Source of the DNA: a virus
Reading direction: 5' to 3' (one strand)
Length of the DNA: 56,762 bases
Virus record (IMG/VR): IMGVR_UViG_3300010354_011127
Coordinates: 1 to 56,762 of that record
Of this stretch, positions 22,202-28,862 are shown piece by piece; the stretch's first letter is position 1, and the number at the start of each line of letters is the position of its first letter. The notes below the pieces were generated by a model, which had not been told where the DNA came from, searched no databases, and saw only the letters and a program-made list of their open reading frames with translations. A program made the position numbers and the translations under genes.

Positions 22202-23053
22202 TTAATTTACCTTTTTTACATTAGGAAGAGTTGAGGGGCTCACAGTTGATTTTTCTTTATACTGCCATAGATCTCTCTTTACACCATCTTTAACCATCTC
22301 TGCAACTGCTTGTTCAATTGCAATACGAACTGCATATGTAGTAGGTTCATTGATGCTATAACCTGCTTCAAATTCTACTGACACAGTGCCTTGATCAACA
22401 AACTTTAACATGTTTCCATCTGCGGATGTGCTAACTACTGATTTAGTTACACCTGATGAAAGTAATACTTCGCCTGTACTAATAGAAATCAGTCTTAATA
22501 TAACTGTGACCTCATCTCTTCTATACATCTTGTCGGCGCCAATACCTAAAACTCTAGCACCTATACCCCCAGTTGTGATATTACTATCATAACCGACTAT
22601 ACCGCCCTCAATCATTACACCAGCTACTACTAAAGGAGGAAGCTTTTGCGCATCTTCTCCTTCGTAGGTCTCTCGCTGGCTTCTTATTAGTTGTCTCTCT
22701 TTAACTAAGTTATCGATACCAACTCTTTCAACTACTTTAAACCATTTGCCACCACCAGCATCTTGTAAAGCTTTAATTAAAAATACTTCTGATCCTTGAG
22801 TAACCGCTGTACTTAAACTAGCATATTCTGCTGATTTTCTCTGACCTGTAAGATCGGAAAATTTATATACAGCTATAGGAACAGGTGGCCCTGCTGGTTC
22901 TTTTAAATAGATTAATTCATTATATCTTTTTTTAGTAGCAACTGGAAGCATTTTTTCTGCTGGTTCTGAGACCGGCTTTCCAAATTCTTTATTAGTTGCT
23001 GTACACCCTGCTAAAACTAATCCTAGTAGAGCTATTGTAATATATTTTACCAT
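22202..23053 (-). CDS. csgG: CsgG-like curli secretion channel
   Basis: 283 aa; E. coli CsgG has 277. A lipoprotein signal ends in LVLAGC with C17 as the lipidation site. The family core follows: IAVYKFSDLTGQRKSAEYAS, then KWFKVVERVGIDNLVKERQL and the IEGGIVGYDSNITTGGIGAR strand pattern, all typical of CsgG. It forms an outer-membrane nonameric channel for curlin export. In a phage it would act in the infected host. The gene overlaps the CsgF gene by 7 bases. Confidence 0.93.
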   Translation of the reverse strand: MVKYITIALLGLVLAGCTATNKEFGKPVSEPAEKMLPVATKKRYNELIYLKEPAGPPVPIAVYKFSDLTGQRKSAEYASLSTAVTQGSEVFLIKALQDAGGGKWFKVVERVGIDNLVKERQLIRSQRETYEGEDAQKLPPLVVAGVMIEGGIVGYDSNITTGGIGARVLGIGADKMYRRDEVTVILRLISISTGEVLLSSGVTKSVVSTSADGNMLKFVDQGTVSVEFEAGYSINEPTTYAVRIAIEQAVAEMVKDGVKRDLWQYKEKSTVSPSTLPNVKKVN

Positions 23054-23493
23054 GCTAAACTTCCTACAGGAACTACTATCTCAGTCACTACACCACCTGG
23101 ATCTGTAATTCTTAATGTTATTTCGTTTCCTAAAGACGACCACTCAATATGATTACCAGCTACGTCAAATTCACCACTAGATGCTCCTCCTTCCTTAAAA
23201 AGCTCTTCAGCAATTTTTTGAGAAAGAGTAGCATAAATTCTTGATTCTAAGTTGTTTAAAAACTTAGCTAAGTTAGTATTCTTAGCATCAGCTGCCGCTT
23301 GAGCTGCTGCTGCTTTTTTATCTTCCGCTAGCTTTAATCTGCGGGTATTTTCTATGTTCTCAATTGTAAGAACATGTTGAGACCACCCCTGACCTGAAAA
23401 GGAAGGGCTGCTAAACTCATGCACTAATTCTGAAGCGTGAGCTTGGAATGATGTTAAACACACAATTCCAGCTAACAAAAACAGTCTAAACAT
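23047..23493 (-). CDS. csgF: CsgF-like curli assembly protein
   Basis: 148 aa with a 20-residue signal peptide (ends QAHA). The mature N-terminus, LVHEFSSPSFSGQGW, matches the CsgF segment that inserts into the CsgG channel (F-x-N-P-x-F-G-G in E. coli). The C-terminal beta part (GNEITLRITDPGGVVTEIVV) corresponds to the CsgF ending. A 20-residue Ala/Lys helix lies between. CsgF couples CsgG to fibre nucleation. It is the first gene of the leftward curli operon. Confidence 0.9.
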   Translation of the reverse strand: MFRLFLLAGIVCLTSFQAHASELVHEFSSPSFSGQGWSQHVLTIENIENTRRLKLAEDKKAAAAQAAADAKNTNLAKFLNNLESRIYATLSQKIAEELFKEGGASSGEFDVAGNHIEWSSLGNEITLRITDPGGVVTEIVVPVGSLAW

Positions 23494-23517
23494 AAATATC
23501 TCCAGTGATTACATTAT

Positions 23518-23525
23518 TATTTATC
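23518..23525 (-). promoter_or_regulatory. Late-promoter-like element GATAAATA
   Basis: Seven of eight bases match TATAAATA, 24 bases before the CsgF start codon, which has GGAG as ribosome-binding site. A possible late promoter for the curli operon. Confidence 0.4.
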
Positions 23526-23583
23526 ATAATAACTACTGGAAATTTACAAAATGATGAGGTGAATATGTAAGAAAGGAAACAAT

Positions 23584-23874
23584 ATGGTTAAACTTGACGA
23601 AAATGCCGCAAAAGATGTAGCAGAAGCTAGAGCTCTTCATGCTGATCAGGTTAAAGCTGGTAATACTTTTGCAATCAACTTTGTGTACTGGTACAGCTGG
23701 TTCTGGGCTATCAGTTCAACAATCTACTTCTTTTGCGTAACATTCCTACCTCTTCCTGAAGGTGGACGCGATTTTGCTAATATTATTTTAGGATTCTTGC
23801 TAGGTACTGCAGTTGCTACTATCATAGGATTCTTTTATGGTAATAGCGATACAACTGGTAAGGATGCTCAATAA
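23584..23874 (+). CDS. Two-span membrane protein (96 aa)
   Basis: 96 aa. Two transmembrane segments: residues about 32-54 (FVYWYSWFWAISSTIYFFCV) and 65-86 (FANIILGFLLGTAVATIIGF). The charged N-terminal helix (ENAAKDVAEARALHADQVKA) is cytoplasmic or periplasmic. Size and layout fit a class II holin, but no family is certain. Its stop overlaps the next ATG (TAATG). Confidence 0.72.
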   Translation: MVKLDENAAKDVAEARALHADQVKAGNTFAINFVYWYSWFWAISSTIYFFCVTFLPLPEGGRDFANIILGFLLGTAVATIIGFFYGNSDTTGKDAQ

Positions 23875-24191
23875 TGTCACCAAAAACATTAGAAAAGGGT
23901 TCTAGATATAACCAGTTTGATAGTGATGGTGATGGAATAGTTTCTGATGATGAATTGACAAAGGCTCAAGCTCTAATTGATATAGAGAATAAAGATAAGA
24001 AAGAAGATCAGCTAAGAATGATGGCATGGGTTGCTATGGGAAGCATGGTAGTATTTACTGCTGTAGCTTTCACATCATTCGTGTCTGTAGAAAGATTAGC
24101 TGCTTTAGATAATCTTCTAAGCATGTTCTATATTGCACAAGCAGGTGTAGTAGCTACCTTCTTTGGTGCAAATGCTTATATGAGCAAGTAA
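23874..24191 (+). CDS. EF-hand membrane protein (105 aa)
   Basis: 105 aa. An EF-hand-like calcium loop is at residues 16-27 (DSDGDGIVSDDE), followed by two transmembrane segments (about 46-68 and 80-102). Calcium binding is predicted from the loop with Asp at 1, 3 and 5 and Glu at 12. Coupled to the upstream membrane protein, so the two may form one complex, for example a calcium-sensitive pore. This is inference. Confidence 0.75.
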   Translation: MSPKTLEKGSRYNQFDSDGDGIVSDDELTKAQALIDIENKDKKEDQLRMMAWVAMGSMVVFTAVAFTSFVSVERLAALDNLLSMFYIAQAGVVATFFGANAYMSK

Positions 24192-24222
24192 TAAAAAAGA
24201 ACCCCGGGGAAACCGGGGTTCT
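24192..24222 (-). terminator. Rho-independent terminator
   Basis: AGAACCCCGG (24198-24207) and CCGGGGTTCT (24213-24222): a 10-bp stem with a 5-nt loop, followed leftward by six T's. It ends the leftward transcript of the 65-aa gene, and it also sits just behind the rightward EF-hand gene. Confidence 0.85.
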
Positions 24223-24224
24223 AA

Positions 24225-24422
24225 TTACGCTACTGACTTAACCTCGAAGTTAAAAAACATTCCATCTCGATTAAGTCGAGATACTGCCTTGATCCAGTCT
24301 TTTGCATCACTCTCAGAGACGAAATGCAAACGGTCTTTGATAGTTAGACCTTTAAGGTTACCCTTGTTAAAGTACTTTTCAAACTCAACAACATACTTAT
24401 ACTGGCCTGGATATACTGACAT
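24225..24422 (-). CDS. Hypothetical protein (65 aa)
   Basis: 65 aa from ATG at 24422, preceded by GGAG; the extension to 24434 covers that site. A small alpha/beta fold is likely (YKYVVEFEKYFNKGNLKGLT, then ESDAKDWIKAVSRLNRDGMF). No family recognised. It has its own promoter and terminator. Confidence 0.7.
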   Translation of the reverse strand: MSVYPGQYKYVVEFEKYFNKGNLKGLTIKDRLHFVSESDAKDWIKAVSRLNRDGMFFNFEVKSVA

Positions 24423-24450
24423 TTCACTCTCCATATTCCCTTATATTATT

Positions 24451-24479
24451 AATATAGGCTATCTCGAATAAAAAATCAA
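24451..24479 (-). promoter_or_regulatory. Sigma70-like promoter, AACAGTTGC family
   Basis: Leftward -35 TTGATT (24474-24479), 17-nt spacer, -10 TATATT (24451-24456), preceded by AAAAAACAG. Same layout as the early promoters in 0.7-4.4 kb. Confidence 0.7.
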
Positions 24480-24487
24480 CTGTTTTT

Positions 24488-24676
24488 TTAAATTATTTTC
24501 AAATATTGTTTGTTATAAACCATTGAAATCTTTACGTTAAAATCTTCTTTTTCAATGAAATATCTATGTTCTAGAAAAGCAAAGTGTCTTTCTGCGTCTT
24601 TTTCTTTATCAAAGCAGTTACGCTCGACTAGTTTTCTTCCTCTCATAACTTGCACTTTATAGAGAGAATTACGCAT
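24488..24676 (-). CDS. Hypothetical protein (62 aa)
   Basis: 62 aa, basic (SLYKVQVMRGRKLVERNCFD, then KEKDAERHFAFLEHRYFIEK). Shape similar to the 65-aa neighbour: a strand, a helix with acidic/basic residues, and a strand. The two could be diverged paralogues, but identity is low. It starts only 3 bases after the stop of the dehydrogenase gene. Confidence 0.65.
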   Translation of the reverse strand: MRNSLYKVQVMRGRKLVERNCFDKEKDAERHFAFLEHRYFIEKEDFNVKISMVYNKQYLKII

Positions 24677-24679
24677 ATG

Positions 24680-25468
24680 TTAACCTCTTACTAATTTATT
24701 AACGATATGAGCCCACTCTGCATAACTATTATGGACATCTGCGTTAATCATCGATTGTGCCATTGCAGATGTATCTTTTGGAAAACAAGACCCACCATAA
24801 CCATACTCTCCATCAGGCCCAGGCTGCATCCAATGACTGTAACCTAGTCTAGGTTCCTTAGAAAGCATATCAGCTACATTGTTGTAGTCACATCCAAGAG
24901 CATCCACATACTTTTTAAGATTGTAGGCTTGAATAGTTCTAGCGGCAAGCAAAGAATTGATAGCAAGTTTAACAATACATGCTTCAACAGGGCTGAAAAG
25001 AACGTTTTTAATTTTAAACTTATCGTTAAACTCAAGATTTAAATTAATAGAATTTGCTCCTCCTGCAATACTAAAAACAGGATTAACAGCATCTTCTTCC
25101 CATGAAGCTTTACGAAGAAGTTCTGGCCATACAGTGATGAAAGGATCTTTATCTAAATAATTTTGAATTGTTTGCGGTTCAAGTGTGCTTCGAATAACTG
25201 TATCACCCCTAAACCAGTTAGATCGAGCTAGATCTATTGCGCTATCAACTATCGAACTATCATACTGAGAAACAGAAGACTGATCAGAAGAAGGAGTAGG
25301 CACACACACTAGATGCCACCCTGCCTTACTCCATACATCTTTATCTACAATTAAGTTCTTAGGGGGGTCATTAATAAAGATGTTATCAGCACTGATACCT
25401 GCATGAAGCAAAGTTTTATTAGTAGCCTGACCAACATACCCAAAGCCAGAAATTACAAAAATAGTCAT
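24680..25468 (-). CDS. Nucleotide-sugar 6-dehydrogenase-like protein, short form
   Basis: 262 aa of the UDP-glucose/GDP-mannose dehydrogenase family; full enzymes have about 390-440. The Rossmann motif GFGYVG is at 8-13, VPTPS at 56-60 and the substrate-binding VEACIVKLAINSLLAARTI at about 161-179. The catalytic Cys is C228 in YGYGGSCFPKD. The C-terminal UDP-binding domain is missing. It may act on a different substrate or as a dimer with another fold. Such short forms occur in marine phages. It precedes the tRNA genes. Confidence 0.82.
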   Translation of the reverse strand: MTIFVISGFGYVGQATNKTLLHAGISADNIFINDPPKNLIVDKDVWSKAGWHLVCVPTPSSDQSSVSQYDSSIVDSAIDLARSNWFRGDTVIRSTLEPQTIQNYLDKDPFITVWPELLRKASWEEDAVNPVFSIAGGANSINLNLEFNDKFKIKNVLFSPVEACIVKLAINSLLAARTIQAYNLKKYVDALGCDYNNVADMLSKEPRLGYSHWMQPGPDGEYGYGGSCFPKDTSAMAQSMINADVHNSYAEWAHIVNKLVRG

Positions 25469-25483
25469 AATATACCTTTAAAA

Positions 25484-25559
25484 TGGTGGGCCCGGCAGGA
25501 CTCGAACCTGCAACCAAGCCGTTATGAGCGGCTGGCTCTAACCATTGAGCTACAGGCCC
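25484..25559 (-). tRNA. tRNA with anticodon CAT (Ile2 or Met)
   Basis: 76 nt including an encoded CCA. Acceptor stem GGGCCTG/CGGGCCC with one T-G pair, D stem GCTC/GAGC, anticodon stem AGCCG/CGGCT with loop CTCATAA, T stem GCAGG/CCTGC with TTCGAGT. The anticodon is at 25524-25526. CAT tRNAs can be elongator Met or Ile2 (lysidine-modified); the acceptor and D arm do not settle which. A phage Ile2 would read AUA, common in its AT-rich genes. Confidence 0.92.
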
Positions 25560-25565
25560 GTAACT

Positions 25566-25658
25566 TTAATTTTTACGATTCTTAGCCCTTGCCTTACGCC
25601 TTTTAGATCCAATCTTACGACGACCCTTGCTAGGGCGATTCTTGTGCGGATGAGGCAT
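25566..25658 (-). CDS. Small highly basic protein between tRNA genes (30 aa)
   Basis: 30 aa with AGGAG 6-7 bases upstream of ATG. More than half the residues are Lys or Arg (motif RRKIGSKRRKARAKNRK). It resembles short RKIGSKKRRMRAK-type peptides I recall from T4-like cyanophages. RNA binding is likely from charge. Being embedded between two tRNA genes, it may bind tRNA or ribosomes; not shown. Confidence 0.6.
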   Translation of the reverse strand: MPHPHKNRPSKGRRKIGSKRRKARAKNRKN

Positions 25659-25680
25659 TTGTAACTCCTATCATAGTAAA

Positions 25681-25757
25681 TGGTGCCCCCAGTCAGATTC
25701 GAACTGACACTACAGAGATTTTAAGTCTCCTAACTCTACCTGTTGGTTTATGGGGGC
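25681..25757 (-). tRNA. tRNA with anticodon TAA (Leu), short variable arm
   Basis: 77 nt including CCA. Acceptor GCCCCCA/TGGGGGC, T stem GTCAG/CTGAC with TTCGAAT, anticodon stem GGAGA/TCTCT with loop CTTAAAA and anticodon TAA. The D arm is weak (three base pairs). The variable arm is only 5 nt (GTAGT), whereas bacterial tRNA-Leu normally has a long one. The ACTTAAAAT loop and GGTAGA in the D loop are typical of tRNA-Leu(UAA). Confidence 0.88.
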
Positions 25758-25763
25758 GTTATT

Positions 25764-25949
25764 CTATTTATTAATTATAGCCAGGACTATAAAAAATGCA
25801 ATAAGAAAAATCCAGAAATACAAATTAATTTTTAGTATTACTGCATAGTTATTTATTGCAATTTTTATTAAAAGAGCTATAATGGTAAATCCAGCTATAA
25901 TAGCTGATATAATAAACAATAGTACTAGAAATACTGCTAGATTGTCCAT
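25764..25949 (-). CDS. Two-span hydrophobic membrane protein (61 aa)
   Basis: 61 aa, almost wholly hydrophobic, with two transmembrane segments (about 4-28 and 36-58). No family recognised. It is 6 bases from the Leu tRNA and overlaps the next gene by one base. Confidence 0.6.
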   Translation of the reverse strand: MDNLAVFLVLLFIISAIIAGFTIIALLIKIAINNYAVILKINLYFWIFLIAFFIVLAIINK

Positions 25950-26158
25950 TATTCTTTTATAAGAAACTGATAAAACTTTTCTGCGGTATCAAGTACGTTT
26001 TCAATAGTACACGGATTTACACCGTAAGCAATCTTAACATGATCTAATGCATAATCAACACTACGCTGTCTCAAATATGAATTACGCTCTTTACGACGCT
26101 CTGCAATTTCTTCTTCTGAATGTCCAGAAGTAACCTGTCCGTTCTCGCCAATAATCAT
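25949..26158 (-). CDS. Hypothetical protein (69 aa)
   Basis: 69 aa, charged helical N-terminus (HSEEEIAERRKERNSYLRQR) and a second helix (PCTIENVLDTAEKFYQFLIK). No family recognised. Overlaps both neighbours by 1-4 bases, so it is within a coupled small-gene operon running leftward from 27260. Confidence 0.65.
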   Translation of the reverse strand: MIIGENGQVTSGHSEEEIAERRKERNSYLRQRSVDYALDHVKIAYGVNPCTIENVLDTAEKFYQFLIKE

Positions 26159-26397
26159 TTCTTTTTCTTCCTCTTGACAGTATTCTTAATATAATGTTTA
26201 TATTCTTCATGAATCATACAATATGATAGGGTACGTTTTACTGCTTTAATGGTCTTAATTAGGTCTTCAACGTCATCGTAAACTTTTACATTATTATTAT
26301 AGTCACATACAAGCGATTCATACCAGCTCTTAAGTTCTTGAACTACAATGGAGTCAATCTGCTCATAAGTCATTTCAATAGTTTTAATATTATTCAT
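26155..26397 (-). CDS. Hypothetical protein, conserved in T4-like phages (80 aa)
   Basis: 80 aa. The TYEQIDSIVVQELKSWYESL start and the EDLIKTIKAVKRTLSYCMIH region resemble a short protein I recall from T4-like cyanophages, usually next to other small replication-region genes. Function unknown. A Lys-rich tail (KNTVKRKKKK) suggests nucleic acid contact. Confidence 0.68.
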   Translation of the reverse strand: MNNIKTIEMTYEQIDSIVVQELKSWYESLVCDYNNNVKVYDDVEDLIKTIKAVKRTLSYCMIHEEYKHYIKNTVKRKKKK

Positions 26398-26636
26398 TAT
26401 TCCATCTCCAATGTCTGCATATACAATTCAAGAAGTGCTTCTTCTTCTTGACGCTCTTCCTTAGACTTACGGCGAAGAGACACAATCTTACGAATAATCT
26501 TTGTATCGTATCCTGTAGCTTTAGCTTCAGTATAAATGTCCTTGATATCGTTTGCAACACCTTTTTTCTCTTCTTCAAGCCTTTCGATACGATCGATATA
26601 GGCCTTAAGAGCATCACGACTTACATTAGTACTCAT
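26397..26636 (-). CDS. gapR: GapR/DUF2312 nucleoid-associated protein
   Basis: 79 aa. The pattern [20 protein letters not shown] and [20 protein letters not shown] with [20 protein letters not shown] is a close match to GapR (DUF2312). GapR proteins bind overtwisted AT-rich DNA as a tetrameric clamp and help replication in Caulobacter. The family is near-confined to Alphaproteobacteria and their phages. A phage copy could guide replication or affect host nucleoid. It has a GGAG ribosome-binding site and slightly overlaps the upstream gene. Confidence 0.93.
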   Translation of the reverse strand: MSTNVSRDALKAYIDRIERLEEEKKGVANDIKDIYTEAKATGYDTKIIRKIVSLRRKSKEERQEEEALLELYMQTLEME

Positions 26637-26943
26637 AGTTGAGTCTCCATTTCTTTACATAATCAATTTTCTTTTCTGTAGACCAATCTTTAAGGTAGTC
26701 ATTATCTTTATCGAACAGATCAAGCATCTCATCTTCTGAAATAACTTTAGTATCTACAATCTGTTCGCCAATATGCTTTTGTGAAAACTCTTTCACTTCT
26801 TCACAGGTTACACTATCATTGGCCCATTCAATCTCACGGCCTTCGATAGATACGTCTGGATTCATTCGCTGAAGTTCATCAACTGGAATAGCGTAACGCA
26901 TACGATACGATGAGATAGCTGTTACTACAACATACTTAGTCAT
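26626..26943 (-). CDS. Hypothetical protein (105 aa)
   Basis: 105 aa. It begins with a beta hairpin and the phrase [20 protein letters not shown], then an acidic centre ([20 protein letters not shown]) and an aromatic C-terminus. No named family. Overlaps gapR by 11 bases and the upstream gene by 4, so likely co-translated. Confidence 0.7.
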   Translation of the reverse strand: MTKYVVVTAISSYRMRYAIPVDELQRMNPDVSIEGREIEWANDSVTCEEVKEFSQKHIGEQIVDTKVISEDEMLDLFDKDNDYLKDWSTEKKIDYVKKWRLNYEY

Positions 26944-27260
26944 TCAGTCCATACCATTCTTGACCAGTCACAATCTTCCATAAGCTCTACATTGTCTGGA
27001 TAACGCTTTTGAAGTTGATCCCACACTCCTGCAGTAGCCATCTTAAGTCCGTATGAATGTTTCGAGCATACGTATACAGATCCTGATTCACCTATGAACC
27101 TATAAACATTATTATCGCTCTCTACATTTTTAATGCCACTGTTTAATTTCCAACTTGATCCATACAAGTAGGAGCTTGCCCATCCTGCAAGCACTTTAAA
27201 AAAAATATCATTATCTTTTTTAATCTTTATAATGACCCATGAGTCAGGTTTATATTCCAT
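26940..27260 (-). CDS. Hypothetical protein (106 aa)
   Basis: 106 aa. Beta-rich start (PDSWVIIKIKKDNDIFFKVL) and a C-terminus with GLKMATAGVWDQLQKRYPDN. No family recognised by me, though the layout recalls small proteins of cyanophage genomes. First gene of the small-gene operon leading to gapR. Confidence 0.68.
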   Translation of the reverse strand: MEYKPDSWVIIKIKKDNDIFFKVLAGWASSYLYGSSWKLNSGIKNVESDNNVYRFIGESGSVYVCSKHSYGLKMATAGVWDQLQKRYPDNVELMEDCDWSRMVWTE

Positions 27261-27284
27261 TTTACACCAAATGAATATTATTAC

Positions 27285-27313
27285 GAAAAAGGGGAGCTGT
27301 TCCCAGCTCCCCT
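27285..27313 (-). terminator. Rho-independent terminator
   Basis: AGGGGAGCTG (27290-27299) and CAGCTCCCCT (27304-27313): a 10-bp GC-rich stem with a 4-nt loop, then five T's leftward. It ends the DUF932 transcript. Confidence 0.88.
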
Positions 27314-27329
27314 GCCTGCTCTGGCTTTA

Positions 27330-28268
27330 TTAAGCAGCGTCAGCGAACTCAATCGCCTTTTCAAGTGCTTGCACTTTACGCTGACGGTTCTGACCGAACC
27401 ACGCAGACTGCAAACGGGTATCGTTGGAATGCCCAAGCAAATGATCTGTAGTATAGGTCACTGCATTGAAAGCCTGCCACCAAGAACCACGACCAAAGTC
27501 AGCCCCGGGCTGCGTTTCCATGACTTCAAGAGCCTGGTTAGCAGGACGAGAAAGGACCTTAGCATTCTTTTCCTTAACCATAGCAGGAAACACAGACTGA
27601 AGATATTCAGTAAGCGAGTCAGAAGTATAACGCTTAGTAGAAAGATGCTCAGCAACTTCCTTATAAGTTGCCATCTTAGTATGAGCAACTCCCAGAGTCT
27701 GCTTAACCATTTCAGCATCAAACTGACGGCGATGGTTAAGACGGACCATAAGATCAGACTTACCAGCAAGCGAAAGAGTCAAAGTATTGTTACATACAAC
27801 TCGAATAGGAGTAAAGCGAATGTCAATACACTTACCGTACTCATGCGGGTTAGAAAACAGAAGATAAGACTCAACCTTATCCCCGCCAAGAATCTCAAAA
27901 GAGTCCTTGACCTTAGCAAGTGCCCATACATTCTTGCCTTCACGAAGAGATCCAGCAGTATGCATTTCCATGTCACCTGCCATCACAAAATCGTTAAAGA
28001 ACTCAAAAGCAGTTTCGTTCTGCACAGGGTTCCAATCACCTGAAACAACCGACAGAATCTTCTTATCAGAAGAACGTACAAGAGCAGAATCCTGAGTAGG
28101 AATCTTCTTGCCATCGATTTCACAGAACGTAGGAATCTTTTCGACAGTCCAGTTAAGTCCTGCCTTATCAAGCATCTGAGCAGGCGTCAGATCATTGATA
28201 ACCTTAGTACCAAGGCCATGCCAGGGAGTCTCTCCAGCGTAAGCCATCGTCTCAACTTCGTGTGCCAT
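27330..28268 (-). CDS. DUF932 phage/plasmid-like protein
   Basis: 312 aa. The start (HEVETMAYAGETPWHGLGTK) and the inner motifs VVSGDWNPVQNETAFEFFND and IRFTPIRVVCNNTLTLSLAG match DUF932 (TIGR03299), carried widely by phages and plasmids. Function is unknown. A GGAG ribosome-binding site and a strong early-type promoter precede it, and a strong terminator follows, so it is an independent highly expressed early unit. GC content is higher than the surrounding radical-SAM genes. A 224-codon antisense frame opposite this gene is a shadow. Confidence 0.93.
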   Translation of the reverse strand: MAHEVETMAYAGETPWHGLGTKVINDLTPAQMLDKAGLNWTVEKIPTFCEIDGKKIPTQDSALVRSSDKKILSVVSGDWNPVQNETAFEFFNDFVMAGDMEMHTAGSLREGKNVWALAKVKDSFEILGGDKVESYLLFSNPHEYGKCIDIRFTPIRVVCNNTLTLSLAGKSDLMVRLNHRRQFDAEMVKQTLGVAHTKMATYKEVAEHLSTKRYTSDSLTEYLQSVFPAMVKEKNAKVLSRPANQALEVMETQPGADFGRGSWWQAFNAVTYTTDHLLGHSNDTRLQSAWFGQNRQRKVQALEKAIEFADAA

Positions 28269-28301
28269 TTCACTTTCTCCATTTCAATTGCACATTACTC
28301 T

Positions 28302-28332
28302 ATTATAATAGCTGCTTTTATAATTAAAGCAA
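28302..28332 (-). promoter_or_regulatory. Sigma70-like promoter with dyad, AACAGTTGC family
   Basis: Leftward -35 TTGCTT (28327-28332), -10 TATTAT (28305-28310, 16-nt spacer) or TATAAT (28302-28307, 19-nt). The spacer GCTTTAATTATAAAAGC shows the dyad. It matches the 2561 promoter almost base for base after the -35. Confidence 0.75.
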
Positions 28333-28341
28333 CTACTTTTT

Positions 28342-28650
28342 TTAGTAGCAAACCTTGCGATAGGTCTGTACCCATTCCCAACCATTCCAGTATTCACCTG
28401 TAAATTCGCGATAGCAGCGAACAGGACGGGTGTAATAGGGGCGCTCTTGATAATAACCGTTGCCATTTGCAATAGCCCCGCCTATAATAAGACCGCCAAT
28501 AAGAGGGAATACCCAGTTATTGTTATTATTATAGTGATGATGGTGGTGAGAGTTTCCATGGCCATATCCATTAATATGGCGTTGGTCTGCTTGTGCCGAG
28601 GTACTATAAATAATAGACGCAGCGGCGATTACTGCTAGAAGTTTTCGCAT
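28342..28650 (-). CDS. Secreted His/Asn/Tyr-rich glycine-zipper protein (102 aa)
   Basis: 102 aa with a signal peptide (MRKLLAVIAAASIIYSTSAQA). A His/Asn stretch (residues 35-45) may bind metal. A glycine zipper (IGGLIIGGAIANG) suits a membrane insertion or oligomer, and the aromatic C-terminus has two Cys residues (RCYREF and VCY). Similar small envelope proteins occur in alphaproteobacteria. It is the secreted gene nearest to the radical-SAM cluster. Confidence 0.7.
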   Translation of the reverse strand: MRKLLAVIAAASIIYSTSAQADQRHINGYGHGNSHHHHHYNNNNNWVFPLIGGLIIGGAIANGNGYYQERPYYTRPVRCYREFTGEYWNGWEWVQTYRKVCY

Positions 28651-28775
28651 CGTTTCTCCATGCGTTTGCGGTCGTAAGAGCCTTTACCCTTACGAGATTT
28701 AACAGTACGCTGATGATACTTTCTATCAGCGAGTGACATTGCAACAAAGTTGCGTTGTTTAGGTTTCTTCTTCAT
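28635..28775 (-). CDS. Small basic protein (46 aa)
   Basis: 46 aa (47 if the adjacent ATG at 28778 is used). Very basic (MKKKPKQRNFVAMSLADRKY, then HQRTVKSRKGKGSYDRKRME). Proteins with DRKY-x-x-R-V...K-x-K-x-RK are frequent small phage genes, function unknown. It overlaps the start of the secreted gene by 16 bases. Its own promoter lies directly upstream. Confidence 0.6.
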   Translation of the reverse strand: MKKKPKQRNFVAMSLADRKYHQRTVKSRKGKGSYDRKRMEKRCENF

Positions 28776-28784
28776 CATACTCTA

Positions 28785-28813
28785 TTTATAGTATGTTTTC
28801 GTTAAAAAAGCAA
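28785..28813 (-). promoter_or_regulatory. Sigma70-like promoter, AACAGTTGC family; overlaps TATAAATA
   Basis: Leftward -35 TTGCTT (28808-28813), 17-nt spacer, -10 TATAAA (28785-28790), preceded by AAAAAACAG. The -10 extends to TATAAATA (28783-28790), so the same site could work with both early sigma70 and a late sigma. It faces away from the radical-SAM cluster. Confidence 0.7.
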
Positions 28814-28862
28814 CTGTTTTTTGTAATTTATAACTATTTGAAATCATTGAGTTTTTTCTGAT

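Noticed and set aside
27369-28043. A 224-codon open frame antisense to the DUF932 gene
   Set aside because: Opposite a clear DUF932 gene with promoter, ribosome-binding site and terminator. The translated product has no domain and poor composition. It is a shadow of the codon pattern.
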